A stretch of DNA of 64,000 nucleotides, from contig CM030936.1 in NCBI GenBank assembly GCA_018136815.1, positions 4,540,474 through 4,604,473 on the forward strand. Reading direction: 5' to 3'. The notes below the pieces were generated by a model. The model did no database searches and had not been told where the DNA came from. It was given only the letters and a program-made list of their open reading frames with translations. Below, in pieces: positions 54,414-64,000 of this stretch. The stretch's first letter is position 1. Every line of letters begins with the position of its first letter. A program made the translations under genes and the position numbers. Source of the stretch: Isochrysis galbana. Its lineage: Eukaryota; Haptophyta; Isochrysidales; Isochrysidaceae.

Positions 54414-55193
54414 ATGGAGCACATGGACCCCATGCTGTGGACTGCAGGCGTCGTGCGCGAGGAAGTGTGGGGTGCGAGTTGGGACGCAAGTGGCGAGAGT
54501 GGCGTGTCCCAGCCGGAGGGGAACATGATGGGCAGCTGCATGGCACCTGACGCCCATGCGGATCTCGAGCCAATGCTTTGCACAGCTGGCCTATCGCGCT
54601 GTGCACAGCCAAAGGGTGGGAGCTCACCATTGCCATGTGAGGCAGCGCAGCCAGCGCCAACGGGGGCCGCTGCAACGAACAGAAGGGTGGCTGCTGTGAT
54701 GGCAGATGGGGGTGTGCGTGAGAGGAAGGATGAAAAGGCTTGGCTACAGGGTGTGCAGGCAGCTGCAGATTTCTCAGGAGAAGGCAGCAGGCGCGGCAAA
54801 TACAACCGGGAAGGTTGCGCGAAGCGTAAAACTCAAGCGACGTATAGGGAGGAGCATCTGGCGGCAGTGCTAGAGCGTGCCCTTGGGAGGCCGTGCTCGA
54901 TGAAGTGCCCCATGAAGGGCGAGTGCCTCGGTAAATTCAGCCGGGACGACCTGCAGTTCATATACGAGAGCATCTACGGCACAGAGGATCTTCCACTCTC
55001 AGTGCTCGCGACAACGCAAGCGCTGCTAACTGTTGACCCACTCTCCTTCCCACAAGCTCGCTTGGATCGCTCGTCCTGGTTATACGAAGCTAGGTACCTT
55101 TGTCCGATTTTGGATTTTGGTGATGTGTGTGGCTTGTATTTGTACTTGTCATTTGTCGTCTTCCGAAACGCCTCTTATCTCCTTGGCGGTTAG
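54414..55193 (+). CDS. Orphan ORF with a Cys motif, probably a gene fragment
   Basis: An ATG at 54414 opens 259 residues (frame continues 4 residues upstream into LINE sequence). The first half is Met/Gly/Ala-rich. From about 125 it becomes basic, then YREEHLAAVLERALGRPCSM and KCPMKGECLGKFSRDD, a C-x3-C-x5-C pattern, followed by a helical end. Near 55092 the tract GAAGCTAG|GTACCT could be a splice donor; the frame beyond it looks non-coding. It lies exactly between a LINE 3' fragment and a LINE 5' end, so it may be an interrupted host gene, or DNA carried by an element. No family recognised. Confidence 0.4.
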   Translation: MEHMDPMLWTAGVVREEVWGASWDASGESGVSQPEGNMMGSCMAPDAHADLEPMLCTAGLSRCAQPKGGSSPLPCEAAQPAPTGAAATNRRVAAVMADGGVRERKDEKAWLQGVQAAADFSGEGSRRGKYNREGCAKRKTQATYREEHLAAVLERALGRPCSMKCPMKGECLGKFSRDDLQFIYESIYGTEDLPLSVLATTQALLTVDPLSFPQARLDRSSWLYEARYLCPILDFGDVCGLYLYLSFVVFRNASYLLGG

Positions 55194-55254
55194 TCTCCCC
55201 CTATCCCCCTGTCCCCCTGTGGCCTGTGGTGGCATATCTCATATCTTGCGGAAT

Positions 55255-55345
55255 TCTGCTGTTCGAGGCCTCTGGTGGCGGCGAGAGAGCAGGGAGGCGG
55301 CACGCGCTCCATGCCCCTATCGTTTCCACAATAGTCACAATAGTT
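55255..55345 (-). mobile_element. LINE 5'-end fragment
   Basis: Hairpin CTATTGT...ACGATAG (55317-55334, with one G-U pair in the sense strand), then GGGGCATGGAGCGCGTGCC with ATG at 55313. Similarity stops by about 55255. Confidence 0.6.
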
Positions 55346-55938
55346 CCTAGCCATAAGCCCTAAATAAGGGTGAGTGACCGATGACCTTGCACCTTGCAAG
55401 CCCTCCGAAGCGGGGCGTTAGTGCTTGAGGGGGCGCATGACCGCCCTACTCTAAGAGCTGGTTGTGGCTCGTATTTAGAGCGACAGCAACGTTTTTTTTC
55501 TTTGAGTCTCCGGGTTTACCGAGCGAGAGGTAGCGGCCGCGAGGCGTGCGTAGCCACAGAGCCATGACGACATTCTAACACAAGTGGCCTAGCATCCTCC
55601 CTTCTCTAGTCTCTCTACAAGTATGACAGCTCACAGCACCTCATACACTGCACAACACACAATAGACGATATACTACACGCAACCCTACAATGCTTGTAC
55701 ATCTGGTTCAAAGTGGCAGTGAACGCAGGGCCTGGAATATTGGCACGGGTGAAAGCAGCGTTCTTCAAGGGACCGTGGCACAAATAGCTTGGAAAGCTAC
55801 GCCGAAGCCACCTGAATCATCTAAAAGCCCATGCTGGCTGTGCAGCGATTCTTAAGCCGTGCGCGAAAAGGTGCATCCCGTTCGGAATATGCATTCTTCT
55901 GGCAAAGATTTGCTCACCAACTGTGCTTCAGGGCTGAT
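55346..55938. other. Intergenic, nothing recognised
   Basis: No gene or repeat that I can support. Confidence 0.35.
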
Positions 55939-56415
55939 TCATTCCTCATCATCGTCCTCCTCGTCCTCATCCTCCTCGTCGTCCTCCTCCTCATCTTCAG
56001 CGATCACGTTGCCTTCCTCGTACTCCTCTTCCGGCTCAGGTTCTTCGATTGGCATATATTCACCCTCCTCCTCCTCCTCGACCGCGGCATCGATCTGTGC
56101 GACGAGCGCCGGGTCAGCTGCCTCAGGCTCGGCATCAGCAAACGGCGGTCGCTCATCATCAACCACGTCCCCCTCATCGTATTCCTCGTCAGGTTCATCG
56201 TCGTGGGCGGGCGCCTCGAATAGCATATCACTTGCATCCTCTTCCGGCGCTGTCTCTGCTTCGATCAGCATCCTCCACAAGCGAGAGGGCTCAGCGGGCA
56301 GCGACACGAGCCGCGCCGACTTAGAGCGCGTGAGCCGTCGGGAAGTTGTCTCGACGGCGACGAGCGCACGCTTGGCAGGCGGTGAACTTTGGTGCTGAGC
56401 GGTGAGCGTGGGCAT
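55939..56415 (-). CDS. Small acidic protein, unknown
   Basis: 158 residues, single exon, ATG at 56415. Residues 1-45 are basic (PAKRALVAVETTSRRLTRSK). The rest is strongly acidic, with two related segments (EPDEEYDEGDVVDDE and EPEEEYEEGNVIAEDE) and a final run of Glu/Asp. Charge layout resembles acidic histone-chaperone tails or nuclear regulators, but there is no domain to support a call. The acidic codons are partly a (TCC/TCG)n repeat on plus. Confidence 0.5.
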   Translation of the reverse strand: MPTLTAQHQSSPPAKRALVAVETTSRRLTRSKSARLVSLPAEPSRLWRMLIEAETAPEEDASDMLFEAPAHDDEPDEEYDEGDVVDDERPPFADAEPEAADPALVAQIDAAVEEEEEGEYMPIEEPEPEEEYEEGNVIAEDEEEDDEEDEDEEDDDEE

Positions 56416-56661
56416 GCGCCTTCACAGGTGGGGGTGCAAGCGAAAGAAAAAGGGGCTGGGAGTTTCCGGGAGGGAGGGAGAGCGCAGCGGCCGTCGGGCT
56501 CCGCTCGCCCGCTCGCGAACTTCGCGGGAACCAACCGTCGGCCCTCCGAGCGCCGTTTTAGCGGGAAAAACTCTCCGCATTCCGACTTCGGGCCAGGTCA
56601 ATACTTCTGTTACTACTAGCAGAACTTTTTCTAGAAGTTTGGGCGGCTTCTCGAGCGCGTA

Positions 56662-57050
56662 ATATTTTATTTTTAACATATTTTTATGGGTCGCTGTGCG
56701 GCAAAGGTAAGGGACAAGCGCTCACTCAAGACAGGACTCCCTGCCGCGGCAAGCGGCAAGTGCAAGTGCAAGTGCAAGCACCCTTCCCCCCTTATGCCAC
56801 CCATCTCTTCACTTTCACTGCTAGCTTTCTAGCTGCGCTAGCCGGAGCGCCCGAGCGCCCCTCCCTCCTCCCTCCACACTCAGACAACCCCACAACCCCC
56901 CACGCCACAGGATTCTGTTTAGTTCTCGCAGGCAAGGGCAAGGGGAAGGGGGCCTAATGGATTACTAATGGGCTAATGGGAGAGATGGGAGGGCGATGAG
57001 GATGAGCAACTCATCAAAGACAAAGAGAAAGAGAGAAGCTGTGGCTGTGG
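56662..57050 (-). mobile_element. Element D, 3' fragment
   Basis: The complement matches 17155-17417 in order: GATGAGTTGCTC, the CCTTGCCTGCGAG block, GTGTGGAGGGAGG, CTCCGGCTAGCGCAG, GGTGGCATAAGGGGG, CAGGGAGTCCTGTCTTG and GCGACCCATAAAAAT. It differs by small indels, including extra TGCAAG units (56756-56778). No intact frame. Confidence 0.75.
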
Positions 57051-57089
57051 GGAAGGAGGAAGGAGATGTCTGAGTGGTGAGTGGGGGCG

Positions 57090-57569
57090 CTAAAAAAAAA
57101 GTTCTGAAGATTCCGGGCTAACACCTACGACAGACAAGATTCTTCTATCTAGCCTATCGACAACGCCCCTATTAGAGGTGGGAGCGCAGCGCGCGAAGAG
57201 GGCTGTATGGCGTATGGCAATGCTCGCCACGATTCCCGAGCGCGCGGGTGGGTAGTCTGCGGGGTTGGGAGGAAGCGTACCAGTAGTGTGGATGGGGTTC
57301 TGCGCGTAGGAGCGCGTAGTCAAGCCGGTGTCATCCTCCTCAGGTTGGGGTTGGAAGTGGTGTGGGTGTGGGGTGGGGCTGGCGGCCATGCTGCGTGGGC
57401 AGGTGAAGCAGAAATCGGCCGAGTGAGGTGGCACGAAACGCCGGTGAGACAGCCGTCTGGTGTCTTCGGACCATTCCGTCCGAACACCAGCGACAAGAGG
57501 GGGCTGACCGCCGCCGTGCTCTCGCTGGAGCGCGGCGAAGGTCGGCTTGTCAGGCGGGTCGGTCGCCAT
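57090..57569 (-). CDS. ORF running into a T2 tail, doubtful
   Basis: 159 residues from ATG 57569 (MATDPPDKPTFAALQREHGG onward), Pro/His/Arg-rich, no domain. Its last 25 residues are the T2 LINE tail (57092-57180: TAGCCCGGAATCTTCAGAAC then oligo-T, in sense). Another T2 piece lies at 57680-57775, so the segment between may be an insertion in a T2 3' region. It could be a truncated host ORF or chance. Confidence 0.2.
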   Translation of the reverse strand: MATDPPDKPTFAALQREHGGGQPPLVAGVRTEWSEDTRRLSHRRFVPPHSADFCFTCPRSMAASPTPHPHHFQPQPEEDDTGLTTRSYAQNPIHTTGTLPPNPADYPPARSGIVASIAIRHTALFARCAPTSNRGVVDRLDRRILSVVGVSPESSELFF

Positions 57570-57805
57570 CGCTCTGCCTCGGATTCGGATTAGAGCGGGG
57601 AGAGAGACGAGGGGAAATCTTCCCCCGGTCCGACGATAAAAAAATGTGGGCCTCCGGATCAACAAGAGTTTTTTTTTAACCCAGCCTCCCCCACCTCTAC
57701 CCCTATAATCTCCCTCCGCCCGGTCCCCCGCCTCTATTCCTTCCCCCCTTCGTCGTTCCTTTGGTCTTCGGTTTCCGGCCTGGTTGTTCTGTCATATATG
57801 ATATC

Positions 57806-59344
57806 GCATAACTAAGTTTATACTTGGTTGCCCCATGGGGGGGCACGACCCCCCCCCCTCTCTCCACTCCTCCCCTGCCATGGGGGAGGAACCACTCATC
57901 CTCCTGGCACGCCTGATGGCTTGCCAGGAGGCCACTGTCCTGCTGACCCACTCTCTCCCTGGCAAGCACGCCTGCCTCACGCGTCCTGGCCTGTCGTGGC
58001 CAACCCATCGCTCCAACCCCCCCTCCCCCCCTGGTCGACAGGCAGACAGGTGCAGAGTGGGGGCCCCAGAGGCCCAGGAGCGCCAGCGAGGGAGAGGCAG
58101 GGGAGGCCAGGGCCCAGCCCCAACCTCCTCTGCCCCCTGAGCTGGCCTCCAGGAGCCTCCAGGGGTCGCCAGAGGGCAGCTGGAGGCCTGCCGCAGGCGC
58201 GCCATCGCGCGTGCCGCAGGAGAGGGGAGAGAGAGCGCGGAGAAGGGGGTGGGCGGAGCGAGAGCTCCGCTCACCGAAAAATTGGTAAGTCCCGCACCTG
58301 TTTACAAGATAAGTCGGGACAGAGTCGGCCGCTGTCAGAGCAAGGCTCATCTCACTCTTGGAGATTGCCTGTGAGGGCGCGCCGGCAGCTAGCGCGGAAC
58401 GCGGTTCTTGTGTTCTTGTGGGGAGCTCATGGAGCTTTCCTCGGGGGTGACTACGGGCATGGTGATCGACGCACGACGCACGACGCACGCACGGAGCACC
58501 GAGGGCGCGGAAGTGTGGAAGGAGGCTTGTGGGAGGTGGTGGCAGGTGGCAGGTGGCAGGCGACTGGGGGTGGGGATAATATAACGGCCGGAGGCGACGG
58601 ATGGCACGCTGAGAGAAAGAACCTGCCGCGGGGGGGGGCGAGGGACCGAGGGCACGGCGGGGCAGCGTGGGAGGGCGCGAGGCCAATCTCGGAGCGAGAT
58701 CGCGTCCTTTCCCTCGCGGAGCGCAGAGAGCAGAGAGACCCCCCACCCCCACGAGATATCTTGGGACCGGAGAATGTTTTGGACGAATCTTCCTGCCGTC
58801 GGCCGAAGAGAGGCGGACGGAGAGAGCGAGAGAGAGTCTCGCAGAGCGACTGCAGAACGAGAAGTCGAAGTCATGCCGGTTTATTACCTTAAACGAGCCA
58901 ACAATTATAGTAACAGCAAAAACAAAATTCGAATCGCAAATTTCGAGACCAAAATCTGCAAACCTGGACTTGAGACCATGGGGAATCCGAATCTGTGTGT
59001 CTTGTGCGTCTGTGGCAACACGGGGAACTGTTCAATTGTAATTGTGAGCGCGTACCTTACACGAATATTCATGCCTACAGCCTTCAGATGGGCAGGAATA
59101 CAACAGCCGCCCACTCGGAGACACAGGAGGAAGGGGAGGAAAGATCACCGGGGGGGGGCGCGGGCCACCGGACCATATCTAAGCCCTTCACCCCTATCCC
59201 CCTAGTAGTGCACGGGGGGAGCCGCCTTATGGCGGGGAGAGAAGGGCCGGGCGAGTGTGGGTGTAGAATGTATGCTACGTGCTACGCGTGTAGTAGGTAG
59301 TGGTTCCATTCGCCGCGAGTGCGGTAAGAATATTAGAAGGTTTT
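57806..59344 (+). mobile_element. Element E, long form, with 16-bp duplication
   Basis: TGTCATATATGATATC at 57790-57805 and 59345-59360 flanks a 1539-bp insertion. The 5' hairpin AACTAAGT-TTAT-ACTTGGTT precedes GCCCCATGG. The 3' end reads GTAAGAATATTAGAAGG plus oligo-T. Compared with the 757-bp copy at 10007, the ends match, but this copy holds about 0.8 kb extra (58335-59125) between GGCCGACTCTG and GGCGGCTG-type sequences. Open frames (for example 57835-58140) are Pro/Arg-rich, no domain. Confidence 0.85.
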
Positions 59345-59360
59345 TGTCATATATGATATC

Positions 59361-59770
59361 ATATGGCAGGTGGCAGGTGGCCCCCTGGAGGTTTTTTATT
59401 TTTGTTGGGCAGCGCGCCGCGGTCCAAAAATACAGCCCAACCCATACTAGTAGTAAAAAAGCAAAAAGCCCCTGTTTGACCGCCCTAACGGTGACGCTCA
59501 CCAATGGCCAATGGTAATGGCCCATGGTCATCGAGGACCGAGGTCCAAAAGGGTATATATATATATATTTACATTCCTTCGACAACCACACAGCCGAGAT
59601 CTACATCTATACCTACCTGTACCTACTGCTGCTACCTAGTAGTAATACTACGGCTAGAGTCCCTAGTATCTAGCTCCTCGTGAGAATGGTGAGACTGCGT
59701 GGCGAGGGGCGAGGCAGGCGGCGCGATCTCTCTCTGCGAGATCTCAGGAGAGCCGCGGGGGGGCGCTCTC
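59361..59770. other. Intergenic, nothing recognised
   Basis: AT/GC-mixed with a short (TA)n at 59555-59570. No gene. Confidence 0.35.
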
Positions 59771-59774
59771 TTTA

Positions 59775-59932
59775 GGTGGGGCGGGGGGGGGGGGCGCGGG
59801 GGGGGGGGCGCGGGGGGCGGGGGGCGGGGGGGGGGGGGGGTTGGCTCTCTCTATCTTTAGGTGGCGCGGGGGGGGCGGGGGGGGGCGGGGGGGGCGCTCG
59901 CCTTCTGCCCCGCCGTCCGTGCGCGCTTTCTG

Positions 59933-60000
<68 letters not shown>
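59775..60000. repeat. G-rich then (CT)n low complexity
   Basis: Runs of GGGGGCGCGGGGG (59780-59900) followed by about 35 CT dinucleotides (59938-60000). The G runs could form quadruplexes. Confidence 0.85.
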
Positions 60001-60002
<2 letters not shown>

Positions 60003-60299
60003 ACACTGTGAGGGTGATGATACTCGATCTACGCGGGGAGGAAGATAGAATTTGTAGATCCTTCGCAAGAGAGAGGGATGATTGAGAGATACGAAAAGAG
60101 GGAAGAGAAGGCCCTTCGTGGTGGGGTTCTTTGATCTCTGCTCTCCAGCGTTCTCTCTCTCTCTCTCCTTGCGACGAGACGACCGAGAGAGGAAAGGAGC
60201 CACCCCCCCCCGCGGGGAGTTCTTCTGGGAGAGACTTCTAGCCTGTTCTTTCTTCTTCTTCTCTGTGGAGAGAGTGGAAGAACCGTACTACATCTGTGG

Positions 60300-60760
60300 A
60301 GAGAGAGAGAGAGAGAGGGGAGAGGCACGAGAAGGAGAAAAGGAGAGGAGAGAGAGAGAAGAGAAGAGAGTACACGCCCCACCAGGAGAGGCGCGGACTC
60401 TCTGCAGAGGAGAGATAAGGAGAAGAGAGAGAGAGAGGCTGGAAGCGCCGAGGGACTCTCTCTTCTCTCTCGCTTCTCTCTCTCTTCTCTCTCGCTTCTC
60501 TCTCGCTTCTCTCTCTCTTCTCTCTCTTCTCTCTCTTCTCTCTCTTCTCTCTCTTCTCTCTCTTCTCTCTCTTCTCTCTCTTCTCTCTCTTCTCTCTCTT
60601 CTCTCTCTTCTCTCTCTTCTCTCTCTTCTCTCTCTTCTCTCTCTTCTCTCTCTTCTCTCTCTTCTCTCTCTTCTCTCTCTTCTCTCTCTTCTCTCTCTTC
60701 TCTCTCTTCTCTCTCTTCTCTCTCTTCTCTCTCTTCTCTCTCTTCTCTCAATACTTTCTT
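60300..60760. repeat. GA tract and 9-bp minisatellite (TCTCTCTTC)n
   Basis: GA repeats at 60300-60440, then about 30 tandem copies of TCTCTCTTC (60470-60750). Because 9 is a multiple of three, all frames stay open and give false ORFs of Leu/Ser or Arg/Glu repeats on both strands. Confidence 0.9.
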
Positions 60761-60908
60761 TCTCCCTCTCCCTCTCTCTCCGCTCCCCTCCCACCATCGC
60801 CGTCCGCACCCCCCCCCTCTCCCCATTGATCTTTGCCTCTGCCTCGTGGAGAGCACACCGTCTGATCGAGCACAGAGGCTCGATCAGAAGGGAGGGAGAG
60901 AGAGAGAG

Positions 60909-61934
60909 ATGTCGACGCTCGTCACGCTCCTCGGCGGCTCTCCTCCACCCCCAGCAGCGTCTCCTTCGCCACCTCCGAAACCTGCCAACCCTGCGCCTCC
61001 ACCTTCTAGCGACTCTCCTCCTCCACCGGGAGCTCCTTCTCCGCCTGCACCACCAACTCCGGCCGAGGCCCCTCCACCACCCTCCGATGCGCCACCGCCT
61101 CCGGCCGAGGCCCCTTCTCAACCATTCTATTCGCCGCCTTCGCCAGTGCAGCCAGACGTTTCACCGCCGCCATCCCCGCCGCCGCCGGATGCCATGCCGC
61201 CGCCATCCCCGCCGCCGCCGGATGCCATGCCGCCGCCATCTCCGCCGCCGCCGGATGCCATGCCGCCGCCATCTCCGCCGCCGCCGGATGCCATGCCGCC
61301 GCCATCTCCGCTATTACCTGAGGCCTCACCCTTGCCATCGCCCCGCCCGCCATCGCCTGCTCCGCTCTCTGCTGTGCCCTCGCAGCTACAATCCTCCGTC
61401 CCGCCTGTCATGCCTGCCAGCATGCCTCCTCCACCGCCGCCCCTCTTGCGTCCCCCCTCGCCGAAGCCTCCCGTCAACCCAGGCGGTCCAACGCTCGCCT
61501 CCGGCAGCAATGGAGATGCCAGCATGTGGATCTACGTGGCAGCGGGCGCTGCCGCCGCCCTCCTATTCGCCATGCTTGTCTCTACCTGTTGCGTGATGCG
61601 TAGGCGTTGGCGCCGCGAAGCGCAACGGCGTGCTGCCAACATGACTCCCGAGGGATCGCTCAAGGTGTGGATGCCGCCGCGCGACCCGCGGACGGGCGAG
61701 TCTTGCGAGGAAGGTTCGACTGACGTTGACAGTAACCCGAGCCAGGCGGGGGTGCCCACGGCATCCACGACCCCTCGCGAGTCGCCGAGGGAGGGACGAG
61801 ATGCACGTGGAAGTAGGAGGTCCAGCCTTGGCTCCCGGAGAGTGAAACGCAACGATTCGTCCACGGTCGCAATTTCCATTGTTGACCCGTTCGCGGCTAG
61901 CCAGTTCGACTCGCGCCTCGTAGCGCGTATGTAG
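60909..61934 (+). CDS. Proline-rich single-pass membrane protein
   Basis: 341 residues from ATG 60909, the first ATG after the GA tract. Residues 10-195 are Pro/Ser/Ala-rich, including four tandem copies of an 11-residue unit (PPPSPPPPDAM, a 33-bp DNA repeat at about 61176-61308). One membrane helix lies at about 206-230 (MWIYVAAGAAAALLFAMLVS), then RRRWRREAQRR. A hydrophilic tail of about 105 residues is Ser/Arg/Glu-rich. The positive charges after the helix suggest the Pro-rich part is outside and the tail inside, but no clear signal peptide is seen. Pro-rich ectodomains of this kind resemble algal hydroxyproline-rich wall or scale glycoproteins (inference). Confidence 0.7.
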   Translation: MSTLVTLLGGSPPPPAASPSPPPKPANPAPPPSSDSPPPPGAPSPPAPPTPAEAPPPPSDAPPPPAEAPSQPFYSPPSPVQPDVSPPPSPPPPDAMPPPSPPPPDAMPPPSPPPPDAMPPPSPPPPDAMPPPSPLLPEASPLPSPRPPSPAPLSAVPSQLQSSVPPVMPASMPPPPPPLLRPPSPKPPVNPGGPTLASGSNGDASMWIYVAAGAAAALLFAMLVSTCCVMRRRWRREAQRRAANMTPEGSLKVWMPPRDPRTGESCEEGSTDVDSNPSQAGVPTASTTPRESPREGRDARGSRRSSLGSRRVKRNDSSTVAISIVDPFAASQFDSRLVARM

Positions 61935-62474
61935 CGGACGCTCCATGGCTTTGCTTTGATCGCTCGTTTTGGCTGCGTTGGAACTCGTCGTAGAGGCGCG
62001 TTGTCGGTGCTTCTTTGCTAGGCCACTGCCTGATATCAGCCACCCATGAGCGCGTTGCCCTTCGTCCACTGCTTTCTGCTTCATCGACGCTGCGGCCATC
62101 AACGATTATCCCGACAGTCGTTTTGTGCAATATTGCCAACGTAGTGGCATTCTGTTTGTGCGTGTGCGCTTGTGCATTTTCGGTCCTCACAAGCCTCCAA
62201 CACGACGATGAGACCAGTATTTATCAACTCACTTGCTTAGTCTTCTTGCACCGACCACCCACCGCCTATCACTGCCAACAGTGCTCGCAACCCATCTGTG
62301 CCGCTCTACGTATCCTAATTACGCAATTGTCACTCATTTACTGGCGGTGCATGTGGTGTTCCCCGATGGTAGGGTATTGCCAGTCCAACACCAACATACG
62401 AAAATATCGCTATTGCTAGCGTTAGCAGTGATCAAGGACATGGATGTGTATATCTATATTTGTATGTGGTCTCG
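61935..62474. other. 3' flank and intergenic, nothing recognised
   Basis: No gene or repeat seen before the LINE start at 62475. Confidence 0.35.
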
Positions 62475-63732
62475 TCAACTATCGTTATAACGATAGGGTC
62501 ATGGAGCGCGCCCCGCTCCCCTCCTCTCTCTCCGCCCCCCCCGCCGCGCTGGCTGACCAAGCCATGACTGACGCCCTGCAGCCGCAGCGACTTCCGGCCG
62601 GAGCCATGCCAGCCCAGGTACCCGCGGGCCACGACCCGACACACGGCCCCAGATGCGTTCGGACAGCTCACAGCAACGCAGAACCGCACAGAACACCAGC
62701 ACAACTCAGCCAGCACAGACAAGCCCATGCACACCCAGAGCTCCAGAGCTCAGTCTCCCATAGGGAAAGCCTCCGGGCTGGGCCCCTACAACGCCGCGGC
62801 ACTGACCGAGTGCGCAAGCACGAGGCACAGACCCGGCCGGTCGAACAGACCACCACCAAACCACTGCTAGTGGCATGCAGCACCACCTGCAAGCCCCAGC
62901 AGTCAGGCACCCTTTCGAATGCGAACAACCCAAGTGGACCGTATGGAGCACCACATACCCAACAAGCCCCAGCCACGCGTGATAAGCGAAGGCCGGACAG
63001 AACACGAGAGGCGCACAAGCAGCCAAGGAAGACACTTCCAACCCCACAGCCACCAACCCAACCCAAACCAACAACACATCAGAGGTTGGACGCCTCGCTT
63101 GGACACAAGGCGGAAGGAACCCAAGGGGACCCTACGCTTGGAATACTGACGAATGGGGATGGCCCATAGGGCCTGAGGGCAATGAGGAGGGAGGCATGCC
63201 GGCGGCAGGCGCGGCTGAGGAGACGACTTCGGGGACGCTGACAGGCTGAGGCCCGTCAGCAGAGGAAGGCGGGCAGGCGGGCTTGAGCGAGGGCGAGGAC
63301 GGCGGCGAAAGCGACATCGAGCGAGCGGCGAGAGGCGAGGGTGAGTGAGAGGAGGGCTGTGTTGGCAGGGGCTGGTGAGGGCTCTTCCGCCAGGATGTGA
63401 ATAGACTTCGACAAGATTTCAACTTGGAAGTCTCGGACGCCTTGGCGCAAGTAGCGGACGAACTAGGCATCCGAAATACAACATAAATCCCTCGAATAAA
63501 GGTATAGACTCCCACTAAGTACCGGCCCCCGAAGGGACGGGACGAACACCCGAATAGCAGGGTCACCACTGCCACTACCACTGCCACCCTTACCCCCTCT
63601 ATCCTCTATCTCACGCCCCTGATCGAAGCAGCGCGCGCGGCCTCCCCTCCCCCCGCTTTCCAGAGAAGGGAACGGGGGAGGGGAGAAGGGAACGGGGAAG
63701 GGGAAAGGGGGAGTGGTAGGTAAGGGAGGGTA
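62475..63732 (+). mobile_element. T1-class LINE, deletion derivative
   Basis: TCAACTATCGTTATAACGAT begins the element; CTATCGTTATAACGATAG (62479-62496) is a perfect 18-bp palindrome, then GGTCATGGAGCGCG with ATG at 62501. The ORF1-like frame continues to 63169 (MERAPLPSSLSAPPAALADQ; DALQPQRLPAGAMPAQV, like the T2 copy at 31131). The T1 3' UTR begins near 63610 (CAGCGCGCGCGGCCTCCCC) but is cut at 63732, where an inverted T3 tail starts. No endonuclease or polymerase. Confidence 0.72.
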
Positions 63733-63900
63733 AAAAAAAAACCTTTTAATATTCTCGCCTCGCACGTGGCAATGGGTCGCATATCCGTAGCCACGCCCAT
63801 ACCCCTTCCCCTTCCTCTCCCTCACTTCCCGCCTTGCGGCAACTCCCCTTGTGCTCTACTTAGGGGCCCGGGTCCTGCGGGGTTCACGGGTTGGGCGGAG
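63733..63900 (-). mobile_element. T3-class LINE tail
   Basis: Plus-strand A-run (63732-63741) then CCTTTTAATATTCTCGCCTC; the complement gives the sense tail AATATTAAAAGG plus oligo-T shared with element E. It faces the T1 tail on the other strand head-on. The remaining bases to 64000 hold nothing I recognise. Confidence 0.55.
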
Positions 63901-64000
63901 TGCGCCTGCCCTCAGCGGTGCGTACACGCCTTCCTCCTGCGCCGCTGAGTGACATGCATATCCTAGATGTTTTTCGGTCTGCGTCGTCGTCTATGTCGCG

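Noticed and set aside
57207-57593. Plus-strand 128-residue ORF
   Set aside because: Overlaps a minus-strand ORF of equal quality within retroelement debris; no domain in either.

Overview
This is a GC-rich nuclear window from a eukaryote. Genes have short GT-AG introns (76-170 nt) in compact coding regions, and several encode organelle RNA-binding repeat proteins (two PPR proteins and one OPR-type protein). Together with tubulin cofactor B, a MYB regulator and a JMJD8-like protein, this suggests a photosynthetic protist, perhaps a haptophyte or similar GC-rich microalga. The lineage is an inference. A run of 100 N at 44784-44883 is an assembly gap.

Host genes, left to right: an F-box/RCC1 protein (533-2383, +); a two-repeat MYB factor (5242-7452, -); a small coiled-coil ORF (12570-12890, +); a tail-anchored protein with two BAF-like domains (19121-19999, +); a six-exon-model PPR protein with two C-terminal UVR motifs, annotated here as five exons (23513-26756, -); a membrane-anchored CK1-like kinase (32232-33392, +); tubulin cofactor B (35372-36362, -), divergent from a JMJD8-like JmjC protein (37060-38613 or 38789, +); a second PPR protein (40037-42358, -); a coiled-coil protein cut by the gap (44381-45813, +); an ankyrin/DEDDy 3'-5' exonuclease fusion (47870-50110, -), divergent from an OPR/RsmC-type methyltransferase fusion (50784-53564, +); an orphan ORF between LINE pieces (54414-55193, +); an acidic protein (55939-56415, -); and a proline-rich type I-like membrane protein (60909-61934, +). 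Almost every convincing gene start sits directly behind a GA/CT tract.

The remaining sequence is mostly non-LTR retrotransposon debris, in four 3'-tail classes called T1, T2, T3/E and D here. All share one 5' architecture: a short hairpin followed a few bases later by an ATG that usually begins ATGGAGCGCGC. Hairpin arms differ between copies but stay complementary. Three of the four classes end in oligo-T on the sense strand. Five target-site duplications (13-18 bp) fix the ends of complete insertions, including one element nested in another. DNA-transposon-like elements are also present: a TTAA-flanked MITE (31596-32060) and a 1.2-kb element with an 8-bp duplication (43057-44266).

The most unusual items are the covarying 5' hairpins of the LINE families, the double-BAF tail-anchored protein and the OPR-RsmC fusion.
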